Of a stretch of DNA of 64,000 nt, positions 22,394-30,949 are shown piece after piece (position 1 is the stretch's first letter; the number at the start of each line of letters is the position of its first letter). The position numbers were made by a program, and so were the translations under genes. The DNA comes from Halomonas binhaiensis (GTDB lineage Bacteria > Pseudomonadota > Gammaproteobacteria > Pseudomonadales > Halomonadaceae). Below the pieces are notes generated by a model. That model saw only the letters and a program-made list of their open reading frames with translations, was not told the DNA's origin and did not search any database. The stretch lies in contig NZ_CP038437.2 in assembly GCF_008329985.2 (NCBI RefSeq), positions 1,240,001 through 1,304,000 of the forward strand, read 5' to 3'.

Positions 22394-23953
22394 ATGACTG
22401 ATTCCAATCCTGCCCTTGTCGATGGTGCTGACTTGTCACGCGATCGACTAGGCGACCCTCTTGTACTGATTCTTACCATCGGCTTCATTGCTGGGTTCAT
22501 TGCTCTCTCTGTGTACGATATCGATATGGTCGCGAATGGTATTGCCACGGGCTTTGCATGGACGGCGAAGACGATGGGCAGTTATTTTCAGCTGCTGCTG
22601 TTGCTGACCTTCTTCATTGCCATTGGAGTTGCTATCAGCCCAAATGCGTTGGCACGTATCGGCAATCTCGACACACCCGAGATCAGCACCTTCAAGTGGC
22701 TGTCGATGATCATGTGTACTCTGCTGGCCGGTGGGGGAGTGTTCTTCGCCGCCGGGGAGCCGGTATATCACTTCATCGTGACGCCTCCGGCCTTTACGAC
22801 CGAAGCTGGCACGCCGGAGGCCGTCGCTGGTGCACTGGCGCAGTCCTTCATGCACTGGGGATTTCTGGGCTGGGCGGTGCTGGGGACCCTGGCAGCTATC
22901 GCGTTGGCGCGCGCGCATTACGACAAGGGATTGCCGCTCCAGCCGCGTACCTTGCTGACCCCCGTGCTGGGTGATCGCCTGATGAAGGGCTCACTGGGTG
23001 GCGTTGTCGACGCGCTATGCGTGATTGCTGTTGTAGCAGGTACCGTGGGGCCGATTGGCTTTCTTGCCACTCAGGTGAGCTTTGGACTGCATCGTGTCTT
23101 CGGTGTGACGGATGGCTACACCACACAACTGGCGGTATTGGCCATGCTGGGGTTGGTCTATGTCACCTCTGCAGTGAGCGGAATTCATCGAGGTATCCAA
23201 CTGCTGAGTCGCTTCAATGTGTTGCTGGCATTGGCCATTGCGGCGGTCATCTTCCTGTTCGGGCCAACGCTGTTCCTGGCCAATGCCTTTTTTCAGGGAT
23301 TTGGCACGTATTTGGGCTCCTTCTTCGAGATGGCCACCATGACTTCGCAGACGGCGCCCGATTGGTGGATGCAGTGGTGGACGGTGTTCTTCTTCGCCTG
23401 GTTCATCGGCTATGGCCCCTTGATGGCCATATTCGTGGCACGTATTTCCCGCGGCCGTACCATTCGGGAGGTCATCGTCGCGGTTGCGGTCATGGCTCCG
23501 GTGGCAACGGCTGTCTGGTTCACGCTATTGGGTGGTTCGGGCATCTACTATCAGCTGACCGGTGTGTTTGATCTCAGCGAGGCACTGAACAACTTCCAGT
23601 TCGATGTCGCGACCTTGACCGTCGCCGAGTCTCTACCCGGAGGTTCGATCATGGTGTTGGCGATCCTGCTGTTGACGACGATCTTCGTTGCCACTACTGG
23701 TGACTCCATGAGTTATGCGATTTCTGTGGTCGGTAGTGGCCATGATGAGCCCAGTCCATTGATCAGGGCCTTCTGGGGAATCGCCATGGCGCTGATGGCA
23801 GGCATTCTGCTGCGTATGGGGGCAGGGCAGATCAGTGCACTGCAGCAGTTCATCGTCATTACAGCCATCCCGGTTTCTCTGGTCATGTTGCCGACGCTAT
23901 GGACCGGGCCGCGTGCCGCAAGGGAGATGGCGCGTGAGCAGGGAATTGTGTAG
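22394..23953 (+). CDS. BCCT-family (betaine/carnitine/choline type) transporter
   Basis: 519-residue inner-membrane secondary carrier with about 12 hydrophobic segments and short tails. BCCT hallmarks: GGGVFFAAGEPVYHF (residues about 113-127), FMHWGFLGWAVLG, and the TM8 stretch at residues 328-342 leading to VARISRGRTIRE. In choline/betaine carriers TM8 reads W-T-x-x-x-W-x-W-W-x-x-W and forms an aromatic box around the quaternary amine. Here it is Phe334, Trp336, Phe337 and Tyr340 where Trp would be expected at three of the four, so the substrate may differ from betaine. Halophiles use such carriers for compatible solutes. The C-terminal tail is short, without the long osmosensing extension of BetP. 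The start codon lacks a clear ribosome site. Confidence 0.88.
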   Translation: MTDSNPALVDGADLSRDRLGDPLVLILTIGFIAGFIALSVYDIDMVANGIATGFAWTAKTMGSYFQLLLLLTFFIAIGVAISPNALARIGNLDTPEISTFKWLSMIMCTLLAGGGVFFAAGEPVYHFIVTPPAFTTEAGTPEAVAGALAQSFMHWGFLGWAVLGTLAAIALARAHYDKGLPLQPRTLLTPVLGDRLMKGSLGGVVDALCVIAVVAGTVGPIGFLATQVSFGLHRVFGVTDGYTTQLAVLAMLGLVYVTSAVSGIHRGIQLLSRFNVLLALAIAAVIFLFGPTLFLANAFFQGFGTYLGSFFEMATMTSQTAPDWWMQWWTVFFFAWFIGYGPLMAIFVARISRGRTIREVIVAVAVMAPVATAVWFTLLGGSGIYYQLTGVFDLSEALNNFQFDVATLTVAESLPGGSIMVLAILLLTTIFVATTGDSMSYAISVVGSGHDEPSPLIRAFWGIAMALMAGILLRMGAGQISALQQFIVITAIPVSLVMLPTLWTGPRAAREMAREQGIV

Positions 23954-24087
23954 CGATGGCCGTGCGCGAGGCTCCGGCCTCGCGCTGATACTACTGTCGG
24001 TGGTTGACAGCACTCCTGTGTCGGGACAATACATGGCCGGTAATCCAAGGTAGACTGCAGCCCCTGGTTTAACCCGGATGTTGACTC

Positions 24088-24627
24088 ATGGCCCTGCAAG
24101 CCACGCCCTACAAGATTGAATTGAATTTCTCCGACATGGATCGCCATGTCTACGAGACGTTGCGTTTCACAGTTGCACGCCACCCATCGGAAACCGAAGA
24201 ACGCCTGGCTGCCCGCTTGATTGCCTATGTACTGTTCCATCACGAGCAGTTGGCCTTTGGCCGTGGGCTTTCAGATGTGGACGAGCCAGCCCTGTGGGAG
24301 AAGAGCCTAGATGGCAGGGTGCTGCACTGGATCGAGGTTGGACAGCCGACTAGTGAGCGCATGACCTGGTGCTCTCGACGAACGGAACGCTTCAGCCTGG
24401 TGGCCTATGGCAGTCTCCGGGTCTGGCAGAGCAAGGAGCTGGACCCCGTTCGCCAACTGAAGAACCTCAATGTGGTCGCTGTGTCTCCAGAAGCGCTGGA
24501 AGAGTTGGCGCGCGACATGCCGCGCTCTCTGAGCTGGGCGGTAATGATTAGCGACGGTGAGTTGTTCATTACTGACGAGCGAGGGCAGCACGAAGTGCCA
24601 TTGGAGTGGCTGGTGGGCGAGCGATAG
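24088..24627 (+). CDS. yaeQ: YaeQ family protein
   Basis: 179-residue protein matching E. coli YaeQ throughout: MALQATPYKIEL at the start, then DMDRHVYE, ARHPSETEERLAARLIAYVL, FGRGLSDVDEPALW, WIEVGQP and a C-terminal beta region. The family has a PD-(D/E)xK nuclease-like fold; the Ser-Glu and Glu/Gly segments (HPSETEE, IEVGQPTSERM) are the conserved core. Its cellular role is unresolved despite early reports of a link to transcription antitermination in enterobacteria. It precedes a DUF2721 gene on the same strand. Confidence 0.88.
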   Translation: MALQATPYKIELNFSDMDRHVYETLRFTVARHPSETEERLAARLIAYVLFHHEQLAFGRGLSDVDEPALWEKSLDGRVLHWIEVGQPTSERMTWCSRRTERFSLVAYGSLRVWQSKELDPVRQLKNLNVVAVSPEALEELARDMPRSLSWAVMISDGELFITDERGQHEVPLEWLVGER

Positions 24628-24672
24628 AAGGTATGATGCAAGACCTTGCTCGATGATGCGGAGCTTTCTGCT

Positions 24673-25119
24673 GTGAATGTCACCACACCGGCGCTGTTGT
24701 TTCCGGCTATCTCATTATTACTGCTGGCCTATACCAATCGCTTTCTGACTCTGGCGTCGTTGATCCGCAAGCTGGCGGAGGCGGAGTCCAGCCTCGGCAA
24801 TGAGGCACGCCTGCGGCAGATCATGCTGTTGCGTCGGCGTATCTCGCTGACCAAGCGCATGCAGGTTGCCGGGGTCTTCAGTTTTCTGCTCTGCACTTTG
24901 TCGATGTTTGCGCTGTTCATTTCGCTGGACTGGCTCGGGTTGATACTGTTCGGGATCAGTCTGGTGACGCTGTCGATTTCGCTAGTGTTCTCGCTTTGGG
25001 AAGTGCTTATCTCGACCAATGCGCTCAATGTGCAACTACAGGATCTGGAAGGATATGCGCGGGCGCGCCAGCAGCGCTCGGGAAGTCGTGCTGAAGAGGA
25101 TCAGAATGCAGCCGAATGA
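24673..25119 (+). CDS. DUF2721 membrane protein
   Basis: 148-residue integral membrane protein of the DUF2721 family, function unknown. Three hydrophobic segments: residues about 5-20 (ALLFPAISLLLLAYTNRF), 78-98 and 101-122, with a basic cytosolic stretch between the first and second (LRRRISLTKRM). I choose GTG at 24673, giving MNVTTPALLFPAISLL, the usual beginning of the family, with GGAG 9 bases upstream. A longer TTG-start version from 24646 is less likely. Its last 14 bases overlap the start of rlmM, which suggests translational coupling. Confidence 0.75.
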   Translation: MNVTTPALLFPAISLLLLAYTNRFLTLASLIRKLAEAESSLGNEARLRQIMLLRRRISLTKRMQVAGVFSFLLCTLSMFALFISLDWLGLILFGISLVTLSISLVFSLWEVLISTNALNVQLQDLEGYARARQQRSGSRAEEDQNAAE

Positions 25120-26167
25120 ACTATTGATGTTATGCCGGCCCGGCTTTGAAGCGGATCTTGCAGCGGAGTTGCAGGATCGTATTCAGGCATTGGGAGAGCA
25201 GGCCGAGGTCGAGCCCTGGATGAGTGAAGGGCTGGTACGGGTGATCCTCGCTGATGGACGGCCGGCCAATGAGCTTCATCGGCAGTTGAAGCTCGAACAA
25301 CTGGTGTTTGCGCGTCAGACACTGGTGGCATTAGCGCCATTGCAACTGTCACGCGATGATCGCCTGTCGGCAATAGTCGATCAGGTCAAGGCCAGTGGCT
25401 GGAGCTTCGAGGAAATCTGGCAGGAAACACCGGATACCAACGAAGCCAAGGCGCTGTCTGGGCTGTTGAAGGCGCTTGAGCGCCCGCTGTCGAGTCATCT
25501 GAAGAAACGTGGTGCATTGCGGCGCAAGGCAGGAGGAAGACGCCTGCATCTGGTCTGGCGTGATGGCGATCAGGTGCAGTTGGGAATGAGCTTTCCGGGT
25601 AATCGCAGTGAATTTCCTGGCGGCATTCGCCGCCTGCGCTTTCCGCATGGTGCGCCGAGCCGCTCGACGCTGAAACTCGAGGAGGCATGGCACGAATTCG
25701 TTCCTCGGGATCAATGGGAAAGCCGTATCTCCGAAGGCATGCAGGCTGCCGACCTGGGAGCTGCACCTGGAGGCTGGACCTGGCAACTGGTGAAGCGCGG
25801 GATGCATGTCTATGCCATTGATAATGGCCCGATGGACAAAGGGCTGATGGCAACGGGAATGGTGGAGCACCTGCGTGAAGATGGCTTTGTCTGGGAGCCC
25901 CCTACACGTCTGGACTGGCTGGTATGCGATATCGTCGATAAACCGGCTCGTGTGATAGTCATGGTCGAGCGTTGGTTGCTCAATCGCTGGTGCAGGGAAT
26001 CGGTATTCAATCTGAAATTACCGATGAAGAAGCGCTGGCAGGAAGTTGACCACTGTCTGGAAGGGCTAAAGCGACGCTTGGAAGACGCTGGAGTGGCGGC
26101 TCACATTCGTTGCCGCCACCTTTATCATGACCGCGAAGAGGTCACTGTTCACGTTCGGTTGCAGTAG
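25106..26167 (+). CDS. rlmM: 23S rRNA 2'-O-ribose methyltransferase RlmM
   Basis: 353-residue SAM-dependent enzyme that methylates the ribose of C2498 in 23S rRNA. There is an N-terminal THUMP-containing RNA-binding part (MLCRPGFEADLAAELQDR and following) and a C-terminal Rossmann methyltransferase domain with the SAM motif DLGAAPGGWTWQLVKRG, then a catalytic Asp in DWLVCDIVDKP and a Lys in FNLKLPMKKRW (the K-D-K-E set of 2'-O-methyltransferases). Start is ATG 25106, inside the end of the DUF2721 gene, with AGAGGA upstream. Length is close to E. coli RlmM (366). Confidence 0.94.
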   Translation: MQPNELLMLCRPGFEADLAAELQDRIQALGEQAEVEPWMSEGLVRVILADGRPANELHRQLKLEQLVFARQTLVALAPLQLSRDDRLSAIVDQVKASGWSFEEIWQETPDTNEAKALSGLLKALERPLSSHLKKRGALRRKAGGRRLHLVWRDGDQVQLGMSFPGNRSEFPGGIRRLRFPHGAPSRSTLKLEEAWHEFVPRDQWESRISEGMQAADLGAAPGGWTWQLVKRGMHVYAIDNGPMDKGLMATGMVEHLREDGFVWEPPTRLDWLVCDIVDKPARVIVMVERWLLNRWCRESVFNLKLPMKKRWQEVDHCLEGLKRRLEDAGVAAHIRCRHLYHDREEVTVHVRLQ

Positions 26168-26189
26168 CGCCTGATCTTGCCTTTTCTGG

Positions 26190-26486
26190 CTATAGGCCCG
26201 GGAAGGCAGGTTCATAGATGCGTATTTTCTCTTCTTCGGTGAGAAGGGGTTGCAGGTATTGCATGGCGCGCAAGCGAGCCTCGCTGGTGTACCATTCTTT
26301 CCAGGCGCGGAGATCCCGCCACTTGGTGATCATCACTCGGCGATCAGAATGACCTTGCTCAACCAGGCTTTCGCCACCGAAGAAGCCACTGGCTCCTAGC
26401 GATTCGCGCAGAGCCTGACGTGCGGCCTGTTCATATTCTTCTTCCAAGCCTGGCATGATACGTCGCTCAATGATGATTTTGATCAT
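26190..26486 (-). CDS. Antibiotic-biosynthesis-monooxygenase (ABM) fold protein
   Basis: 98-residue single-domain protein with a ferredoxin-like ABM (dimeric alpha-beta barrel) pattern: [22 protein letters not shown] as strand 1 and helix 1, then [19 protein letters not shown]. Family members include heme-degrading and quinol monooxygenases, but many have unknown roles. It converges on rlmM with a 22-base gap and is divergent from tusA (29 bases apart), so the two starts share a tiny promoter region. Confidence 0.72.
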   Translation of the reverse strand: MIKIIIERRIMPGLEEEYEQAARQALRESLGASGFFGGESLVEQGHSDRRVMITKWRDLRAWKEWYTSEARLRAMQYLQPLLTEEEKIRIYEPAFPGL

Positions 26487-26515
26487 TCTTATACTCCGAC
26501 TCCGAGGTACTGATA

Positions 26516-26767
26516 GTGGATTTTGCCGATTCGCTGCCCATCAGCGACAGGGAACTGGATACCACAGGGCTATTCTGTCCTGAGCCGATCATGATGATGC
26601 ACAACGCTGTGCGTGACATGAATGCAGGACAAGTGCTCAAGGTGATTGCCACTGACCCTGCTACCACTCGCGATGTACCCAAGTTCTGTCAGTTTCTGGG
26701 GCATGAACTGGTGGCCCAGCAAGAAACGGAAAGTGGATCTTATCTGTATTTTATCCGTTTGGGATGA
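26516..26767 (+). CDS. tusA: Sulfurtransferase TusA
   Basis: 83-residue sulfur carrier. Conserved [11 protein letters not shown] places the persulfide-bearing Cys at position 21, followed by the TusA-type MM-(H/V)-A-V pattern and [21 protein letters not shown]. In E. coli TusA accepts sulfur from IscS and passes it to TusBCD for 2-thiolation of tRNA wobble uridine, and it also feeds molybdenum cofactor synthesis. The start is GTG, with GAGG upstream. The length and N-terminal register match E. coli TusA (81). Confidence 0.93.
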   Translation: MDFADSLPISDRELDTTGLFCPEPIMMMHNAVRDMNAGQVLKVIATDPATTRDVPKFCQFLGHELVAQQETESGSYLYFIRLG

Positions 26768-26859
26768 AGTGCGGCAGGCGTGTGCCCGCCGCCGTACGTC
26801 CTTTCAGGCCGAGCGATATAAGCAGTCGTTGTCTTCAAGTGCATGACGGGGGATGTGAG

Positions 26860-27567
26860 TCATGACTGCTGGCTTGCCTCTGGAATCACCATCATGGCAA
26901 GCGCCTCCAGTGTCGATGGGTCTTCTTGCCGAATACGATTGGCAATCTGGCGCTGGAAGAAATACACCACCTGATGGCGACTGTGTCCAGGATACAGGCA
27001 GTTATCGCTGGGCAGTATTGGCAGACTATCGATCAGGCTTTCGTCGGCCAGCAGGGCCTCGATGTTGCCATCACTGTAAAGGCGCCAACCGAACACCTGC
27101 TTGAGCTGCCAGGGCGAGTTATCGTCATCCATGCACAGAGCATGTGTCCCTTGATGTTCCGGCAAGGTCTGGATGAGAGTCGTTTCTTCAGTGGCTTCGT
27201 AGTCGAAATACGCAGCTGCATGATGTAGCTCGACTTCCTTGTGCTCAGGAGGGGACTCCAGCAGTTCTTCGGTCTCTGGGTCGCGATAGCCGATGAAGTG
27301 ACCATAGTCGGGATCATTGAGCTGTTCGCAGGGCGCCAGTGACTCCATCCAGGGCACAAGGCCGACGATGTCGCCGTTTTCTCTCAATCCCCAGGCCAGA
27401 ACAGGCATGCCATAAAGGGTTTCTGGCTGAGAAGCGAGACAATAGACCATTTCCAGGCCATCAAGCTCGGGAGAAAGCCGGACGAAACGCCGACGAGCCT
27501 GGTGGCGTTGGCGCATACTCTCCAGGTCGATGACCTGGGCGGGGCGGGGTGACAACGGGATTCCCAT
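26860..27567 (-). CDS. Uncharacterised acidic protein
   Basis: 235 residues, not recognised. No signal peptide or membrane segment. It begins MGIPLSPRPAQVIDLESMRQRHQARRRFVRL, a short basic N-terminal helix, and is otherwise rich in Glu/Asp with several Trp/Tyr (WGLRENGDIVGLVPWMESL, WRLYSDGNIEALLADE). The ending QRQIANRIRQEDPSTLEALAMMVI looks helical. The codon use is like its neighbours, so it is probably a real gene. It is separated from tusA (convergent) by 92 bases and from the DUF3080 gene by 123 bases. Function cannot be stated. Confidence 0.7.
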   Translation of the reverse strand: MGIPLSPRPAQVIDLESMRQRHQARRRFVRLSPELDGLEMVYCLASQPETLYGMPVLAWGLRENGDIVGLVPWMESLAPCEQLNDPDYGHFIGYRDPETEELLESPPEHKEVELHHAAAYFDYEATEETTLIQTLPEHQGTHALCMDDDNSPWQLKQVFGWRLYSDGNIEALLADESLIDSLPILPSDNCLYPGHSRHQVVYFFQRQIANRIRQEDPSTLEALAMMVIPEASQQS

Positions 27568-27690
27568 GATGTCCCTCCAGCGGCTGCGTGGTTACTGCAT
27601 CATCATCACGACCGACCAGGGTCGGATGTTGCGCTTGGCGTCACTCTCTCATCAATAGCACAGACTGGGGACATAACGTAAGCCCTGTTG

Positions 27691-28764
27691 CTATGGGAAA
27701 GTAGGTTGGCATATGCGTGTGACATGTCGGCGAAGCTGAAAGTGTTCGTCGAGAGCTACTTCATAGCGTGTCAGTGGGGATGTGGCACTGCCTGGAGCGA
27801 GCCAGGTCTGGCGGTAAAGGACAAAGTCCGGCGTGCCAGCGACATGGGCATCCAGAAGCGTTTCCATAGCGTTGAACCAGGTATTGGCCTGTTCACGCAG
27901 CGGCTCCAGCCAATTGGGTGGTTGGGGTAATACCAAGGCCTCATCTGAAGGGCAGGATGAGGGATCGGTAACTCCTTTAAGCAGGGCGTTGCTGTCAGCC
28001 AGAACTGTCGTAGCCAGCATCAGTGTGCGTAATAGTTCAGCACTGAGTGGCCTTTGCTGGAGGCGCTCGAAGTGACTTTCCAGAGTGGCCGACTCTGGCT
28101 GCCAGTTCGGGTCATATTGCTGCTGAACGGCTGCGGTCAGATAGTGGAGAGCGGGTAGCTGTTCATCAACTGCCGAGAAATCATCTGGAGGCAATGGTGT
28201 GCTGGCGCGGGAGAAATTGCTTCGCCACTCATCGGAGCCGACCAGGGCATTGTAGCTGATGGTTGGAAGTTGTCGGGTCTTGAATTCCAGTAAGTGGGAG
28301 AGACGGTTACGGTCCTCCTTGGCCAGCTTCCGCGCCTGTTCACTTTGCCGGCATTCGCTCAGAAGCCGCCATAGTTTCAGTTCGTACAACCATTGCTGGC
28401 TAAGTGGCGCAACCTTGCCGAGCTGATTGTTGTGTCCTGCTACCAGGTTCGTGATATGGCAACCACGCAACGCATAGATGTCGAGCAGGCCCGAACGTAT
28501 TTCTGTGGTCTCCAGCAGCAAGTCACGCTTACGTGGGAAAGCGTCGATGTTGGGAGGCGCAGGGGGATCGGAGGTGGGTTGATCAAGCGCTATCTCCAGC
28601 CCCTGGTAGTAACGCGTCAAGGCATCCTCAGTCCGATTGTCTCCACAGCTGGTCAGAGACAAGAGCAGTGTCAGGGCGAGCCCGAGGCTCAGGCAGGCTC
28701 GCCCAAGTCTCCCTCGCCTAAATCTCTCTTGCCTAGGCCTTTTGGGCGTGATCAGGTAGTGCAT
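27691..28764 (-). CDS. DUF3080 family lipoprotein
   Basis: 357-residue probable lipoprotein. Basic N-terminal residues precede a hydrophobic helix and the lipobox-like LTSCGDN, so the mature protein would be anchored through that Cys. The body has the DUF3080 pattern SGLLDIYALRGCHITNLVAGHNNQLGKVAPLSQQWLYELKLWRLLSECRQ. Function is unknown in the family. It overlaps the end of the MATE pump gene by 13 bases, so the two are probably co-transcribed. The start is uncertain: ATG 28764 has AGAAGG directly against it, and ATG 28794 is the alternative. The basic N-terminal stretch is encoded by imperfect 15-bp repeats (28699-28743). Confidence 0.72.
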   Translation of the reverse strand: MHYLITPKRPRQERFRRGRLGRACLSLGLALTLLLSLTSCGDNRTEDALTRYYQGLEIALDQPTSDPPAPPNIDAFPRKRDLLLETTEIRSGLLDIYALRGCHITNLVAGHNNQLGKVAPLSQQWLYELKLWRLLSECRQSEQARKLAKEDRNRLSHLLEFKTRQLPTISYNALVGSDEWRSNFSRASTPLPPDDFSAVDEQLPALHYLTAAVQQQYDPNWQPESATLESHFERLQQRPLSAELLRTLMLATTVLADSNALLKGVTDPSSCPSDEALVLPQPPNWLEPLREQANTWFNAMETLLDAHVAGTPDFVLYRQTWLAPGSATSPLTRYEVALDEHFQLRRHVTRICQPTFP

Positions 28765-30242
28765 CCTTCTGCCTGTCGGGCACGATTGCTGCATTGGCGT
28801 AAGCGTGCACTAAGCAGTATGGCTGCCATGGTCAAGCCTGCGACTAGCCCGATCCAATAGCCGTGGACCCCCATTGGCGGAATCCAGGCGCCTAGCCCGT
28901 ACTCGCCTAACCAGTGACCACCGCCCAGGCCTATCAGCCAATAGGACAGCAGGGTGAACAGCATGATGACACGTGTATCCTTGTAGCCGCGTAGAGCGCC
29001 TGCGAGAGCAACTTGCAGCGCATCAGAGAGCTGGTACAGCATGGCCAGGCCCAACAGGCTGAGCGTCAGGACCTGGACGGCCTGATCGTGAGTGTAGAGG
29101 GCAATCACGGGGCGTGCGGTCAGCCACAGTATAAGGTCGTTGAGCAGCGCAACCGCCGCTGCGATCAGTACACCATTCCAGGCTACCAATCGGGCCAGGC
29201 GTGCATCGCCGCGTCCCAGGGTATTGCCGACTCGCACGGTCAGTGCCATGCCCAGGGAGAGTGGCATCATGAACAGCAGAGAGGTGTAATTCAGGGCTAC
29301 CTGGTGAGCAGCAACTACGACTTCTCCGAGGCTGGCAACAAACAGGGCGATCAGGGTGAACAGCGTGACTTCGACAAAGATCGCGATGCCGATGGGAACC
29401 CCTACATAGAGTAGCTCTCCGATTACCCGCGGCGAAGGCATGGCGGGTGAGTGCCATAGATCGATATCACGGTAGGCGCGACTCTTGCGGGTATAGAGCA
29501 CCATGGATAGTGCCATTACCCACATGGCGAAGGCGGTAGCGATACCGCAACCAAAGGCGCCAAGGGCAGGGAGCTCCAACACAAAGGCGGGAGTCGCATC
29601 GCCGAGCAGCGCTTGAATGCCCGGGCCACCATAGATCAGCAAGTAGTTGGCAGGAATGTTGACTGCCAGGCCGATCAGGCTGATCCACAGCGACGGACGA
29701 GTATGATTGAGTCCATCGGAGAAGGCGCGCAATGTCATGAAAATAGCCACACCAGGCATGCCAAAGGCCACTGCTCCGACATAGTCGGAGGCTCTCGTGG
29801 CCACAGCCGGAGGCACATCCATCAAACGGAAGATGGGGTCGACCCATAGGCTCAGAGCCAGAGCCGATAACAGGCCCATGGCAATGCCCACCCACATGGC
29901 CTGGTGGACGTTAGGGCGAATGCGATCCAATCGATTGCCGCCAGACAATTGAGCGACAATTGGCGTCAATCCCATCAGGGTGCCAGTCATCAGCAACATC
30001 AGCGGTACCCACAGACTGGCTCCGACAGAAACGGCAGCAAGGTCGGATGCGCTCAGACGTCCGGTCATCATGATATCGACGACGCTCATGCCTGCCTGGG
30101 CGAGTTGAGCACCACAGATCGGCAAGGCGAGACGGATCAGCGGCCAAGTCTCACGACGGCTGGTCGCGAGAAAGTCAGTGGGTAGAACACGCAAGGTTTT
30201 TATGCTCCATGCAGAAGGGCCGGACATCATGTCCGGTATCAA
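28752..30242 (-). CDS. MATE family multidrug efflux pump
   Basis: About 496-residue inner-membrane antiporter of the NorM type, exporting cationic drugs in exchange for sodium or protons. There are twelve hydrophobic segments in two halves. The first half carries ALPICGAQLAQAGMSVVDIMMTGRLSASDLAAVSVG, the canonical MATE N-terminal signature, and the second VEVTLFTLIALFVASLGEVVVAAHQVALN. The start is not certain: the open frame begins at ATG 30242, but NorM-like proteins often start closer to the RRETWPLIRLALP segment, so up to about 25 residues may be spurious. The gene overlaps the DUF3080 gene downstream. Confidence 0.9.
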   Translation of the reverse strand: MIPDMMSGPSAWSIKTLRVLPTDFLATSRRETWPLIRLALPICGAQLAQAGMSVVDIMMTGRLSASDLAAVSVGASLWVPLMLLMTGTLMGLTPIVAQLSGGNRLDRIRPNVHQAMWVGIAMGLLSALALSLWVDPIFRLMDVPPAVATRASDYVGAVAFGMPGVAIFMTLRAFSDGLNHTRPSLWISLIGLAVNIPANYLLIYGGPGIQALLGDATPAFVLELPALGAFGCGIATAFAMWVMALSMVLYTRKSRAYRDIDLWHSPAMPSPRVIGELLYVGVPIGIAIFVEVTLFTLIALFVASLGEVVVAAHQVALNYTSLLFMMPLSLGMALTVRVGNTLGRGDARLARLVAWNGVLIAAAVALLNDLILWLTARPVIALYTHDQAVQVLTLSLLGLAMLYQLSDALQVALAGALRGYKDTRVIMLFTLLSYWLIGLGGGHWLGEYGLGAWIPPMGVHGYWIGLVAGLTMAAILLSARLRQCSNRARQAEGCTT

Positions 30243-30349
30243 TCTAGTGTATCAGTGCCTGCACCATTTTGGAGCTTTGCTACGCAGCTACCTGCAGGCT
30301 TGGTATCCTAGAGGGCTTAATTCATGGCTGTTCCTGTATAGGTATTCGA

Positions 30350-30937
30350 GTGTCCCACTGTCTTGACGATGTTATCGCGTTATTTGATGGGGTGTTTCAG
30401 AAGACTTTCCGCACTCGGCTGGTGCGTGGTGGCGATGAGCCGTTGTACCTGCCGGCAGATGATGACTCACCCTGGCATCGTGTCATTTTTGCTCGAGGCT
30501 TCTATTCCAGCGCACTGCATGAAATCAGCCACTGGTGTATTGCTGGCACTGCCCGGCGCCAATTGGAAGACTACGGTTACTGGTATACACCAGATGGGCG
30601 TGATGCCGAGCAGCAGCGTGCCTTTGAAAAGGTCGAGGTTGCCCCCCAGGCTCTGGAGATGTTGTTCTGTGAAGCCTGTGGCCTGCCATTTCATGTCAGC
30701 GTTGACAACCTGGGCGAGGTTGACGTCGACCGGGAGGCCTTTGCCACCCAGGTCCAGGAAAGAGCCGAGCGCTATCGCAGCGAAGGATTGCCATGTAGGG
30801 CCCGGGCCTTTGAGCAGGCATTGTGCAGTTTTTACCAGGATGGCCTGAACATGTCGTCGGCTATTGCTGCTGGGCTTGAGTGCCTTTCAGACTTACATGA
30901 AGGCACTCGTGAGCCCCTGCTGGAAACCCAGAGATAA
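30350..30937 (+). CDS. epmC: Elongation factor P hydroxylase
   Basis: 195-residue YfcM/EpmC homologue, the enzyme that hydroxylates the beta-lysylated lysine of EF-P. The metal-binding core ALHEISHWCIAG and the stretch GYWYTPDGRDAEQQRAFEKVEVAPQALEMLFCEACGLPFHVS are almost the E. coli sequence. I place the start at GTG 30350 (MSHCLDDVIALFDGVF), which agrees with the E. coli N terminus. A longer ATG version from 30269 would add 27 residues without family support. The modification enzymes EpmA/EpmB and EF-P are not in this window. Confidence 0.88.
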   Translation: MSHCLDDVIALFDGVFQKTFRTRLVRGGDEPLYLPADDDSPWHRVIFARGFYSSALHEISHWCIAGTARRQLEDYGYWYTPDGRDAEQQRAFEKVEVAPQALEMLFCEACGLPFHVSVDNLGEVDVDREAFATQVQERAERYRSEGLPCRARAFEQALCSFYQDGLNMSSAIAAGLECLSDLHEGTREPLLETQR

Positions 30938-30949
30938 CGCAAGAAGTAT

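Noticed and set aside
22036..22548. 170-codon minus-strand frame containing the heptad array as repeated LRATSYE
   Set aside because: It crosses the 5S end, the rrn terminator and the BCCT start, and its repeat comes from the noncoding heptamer array.
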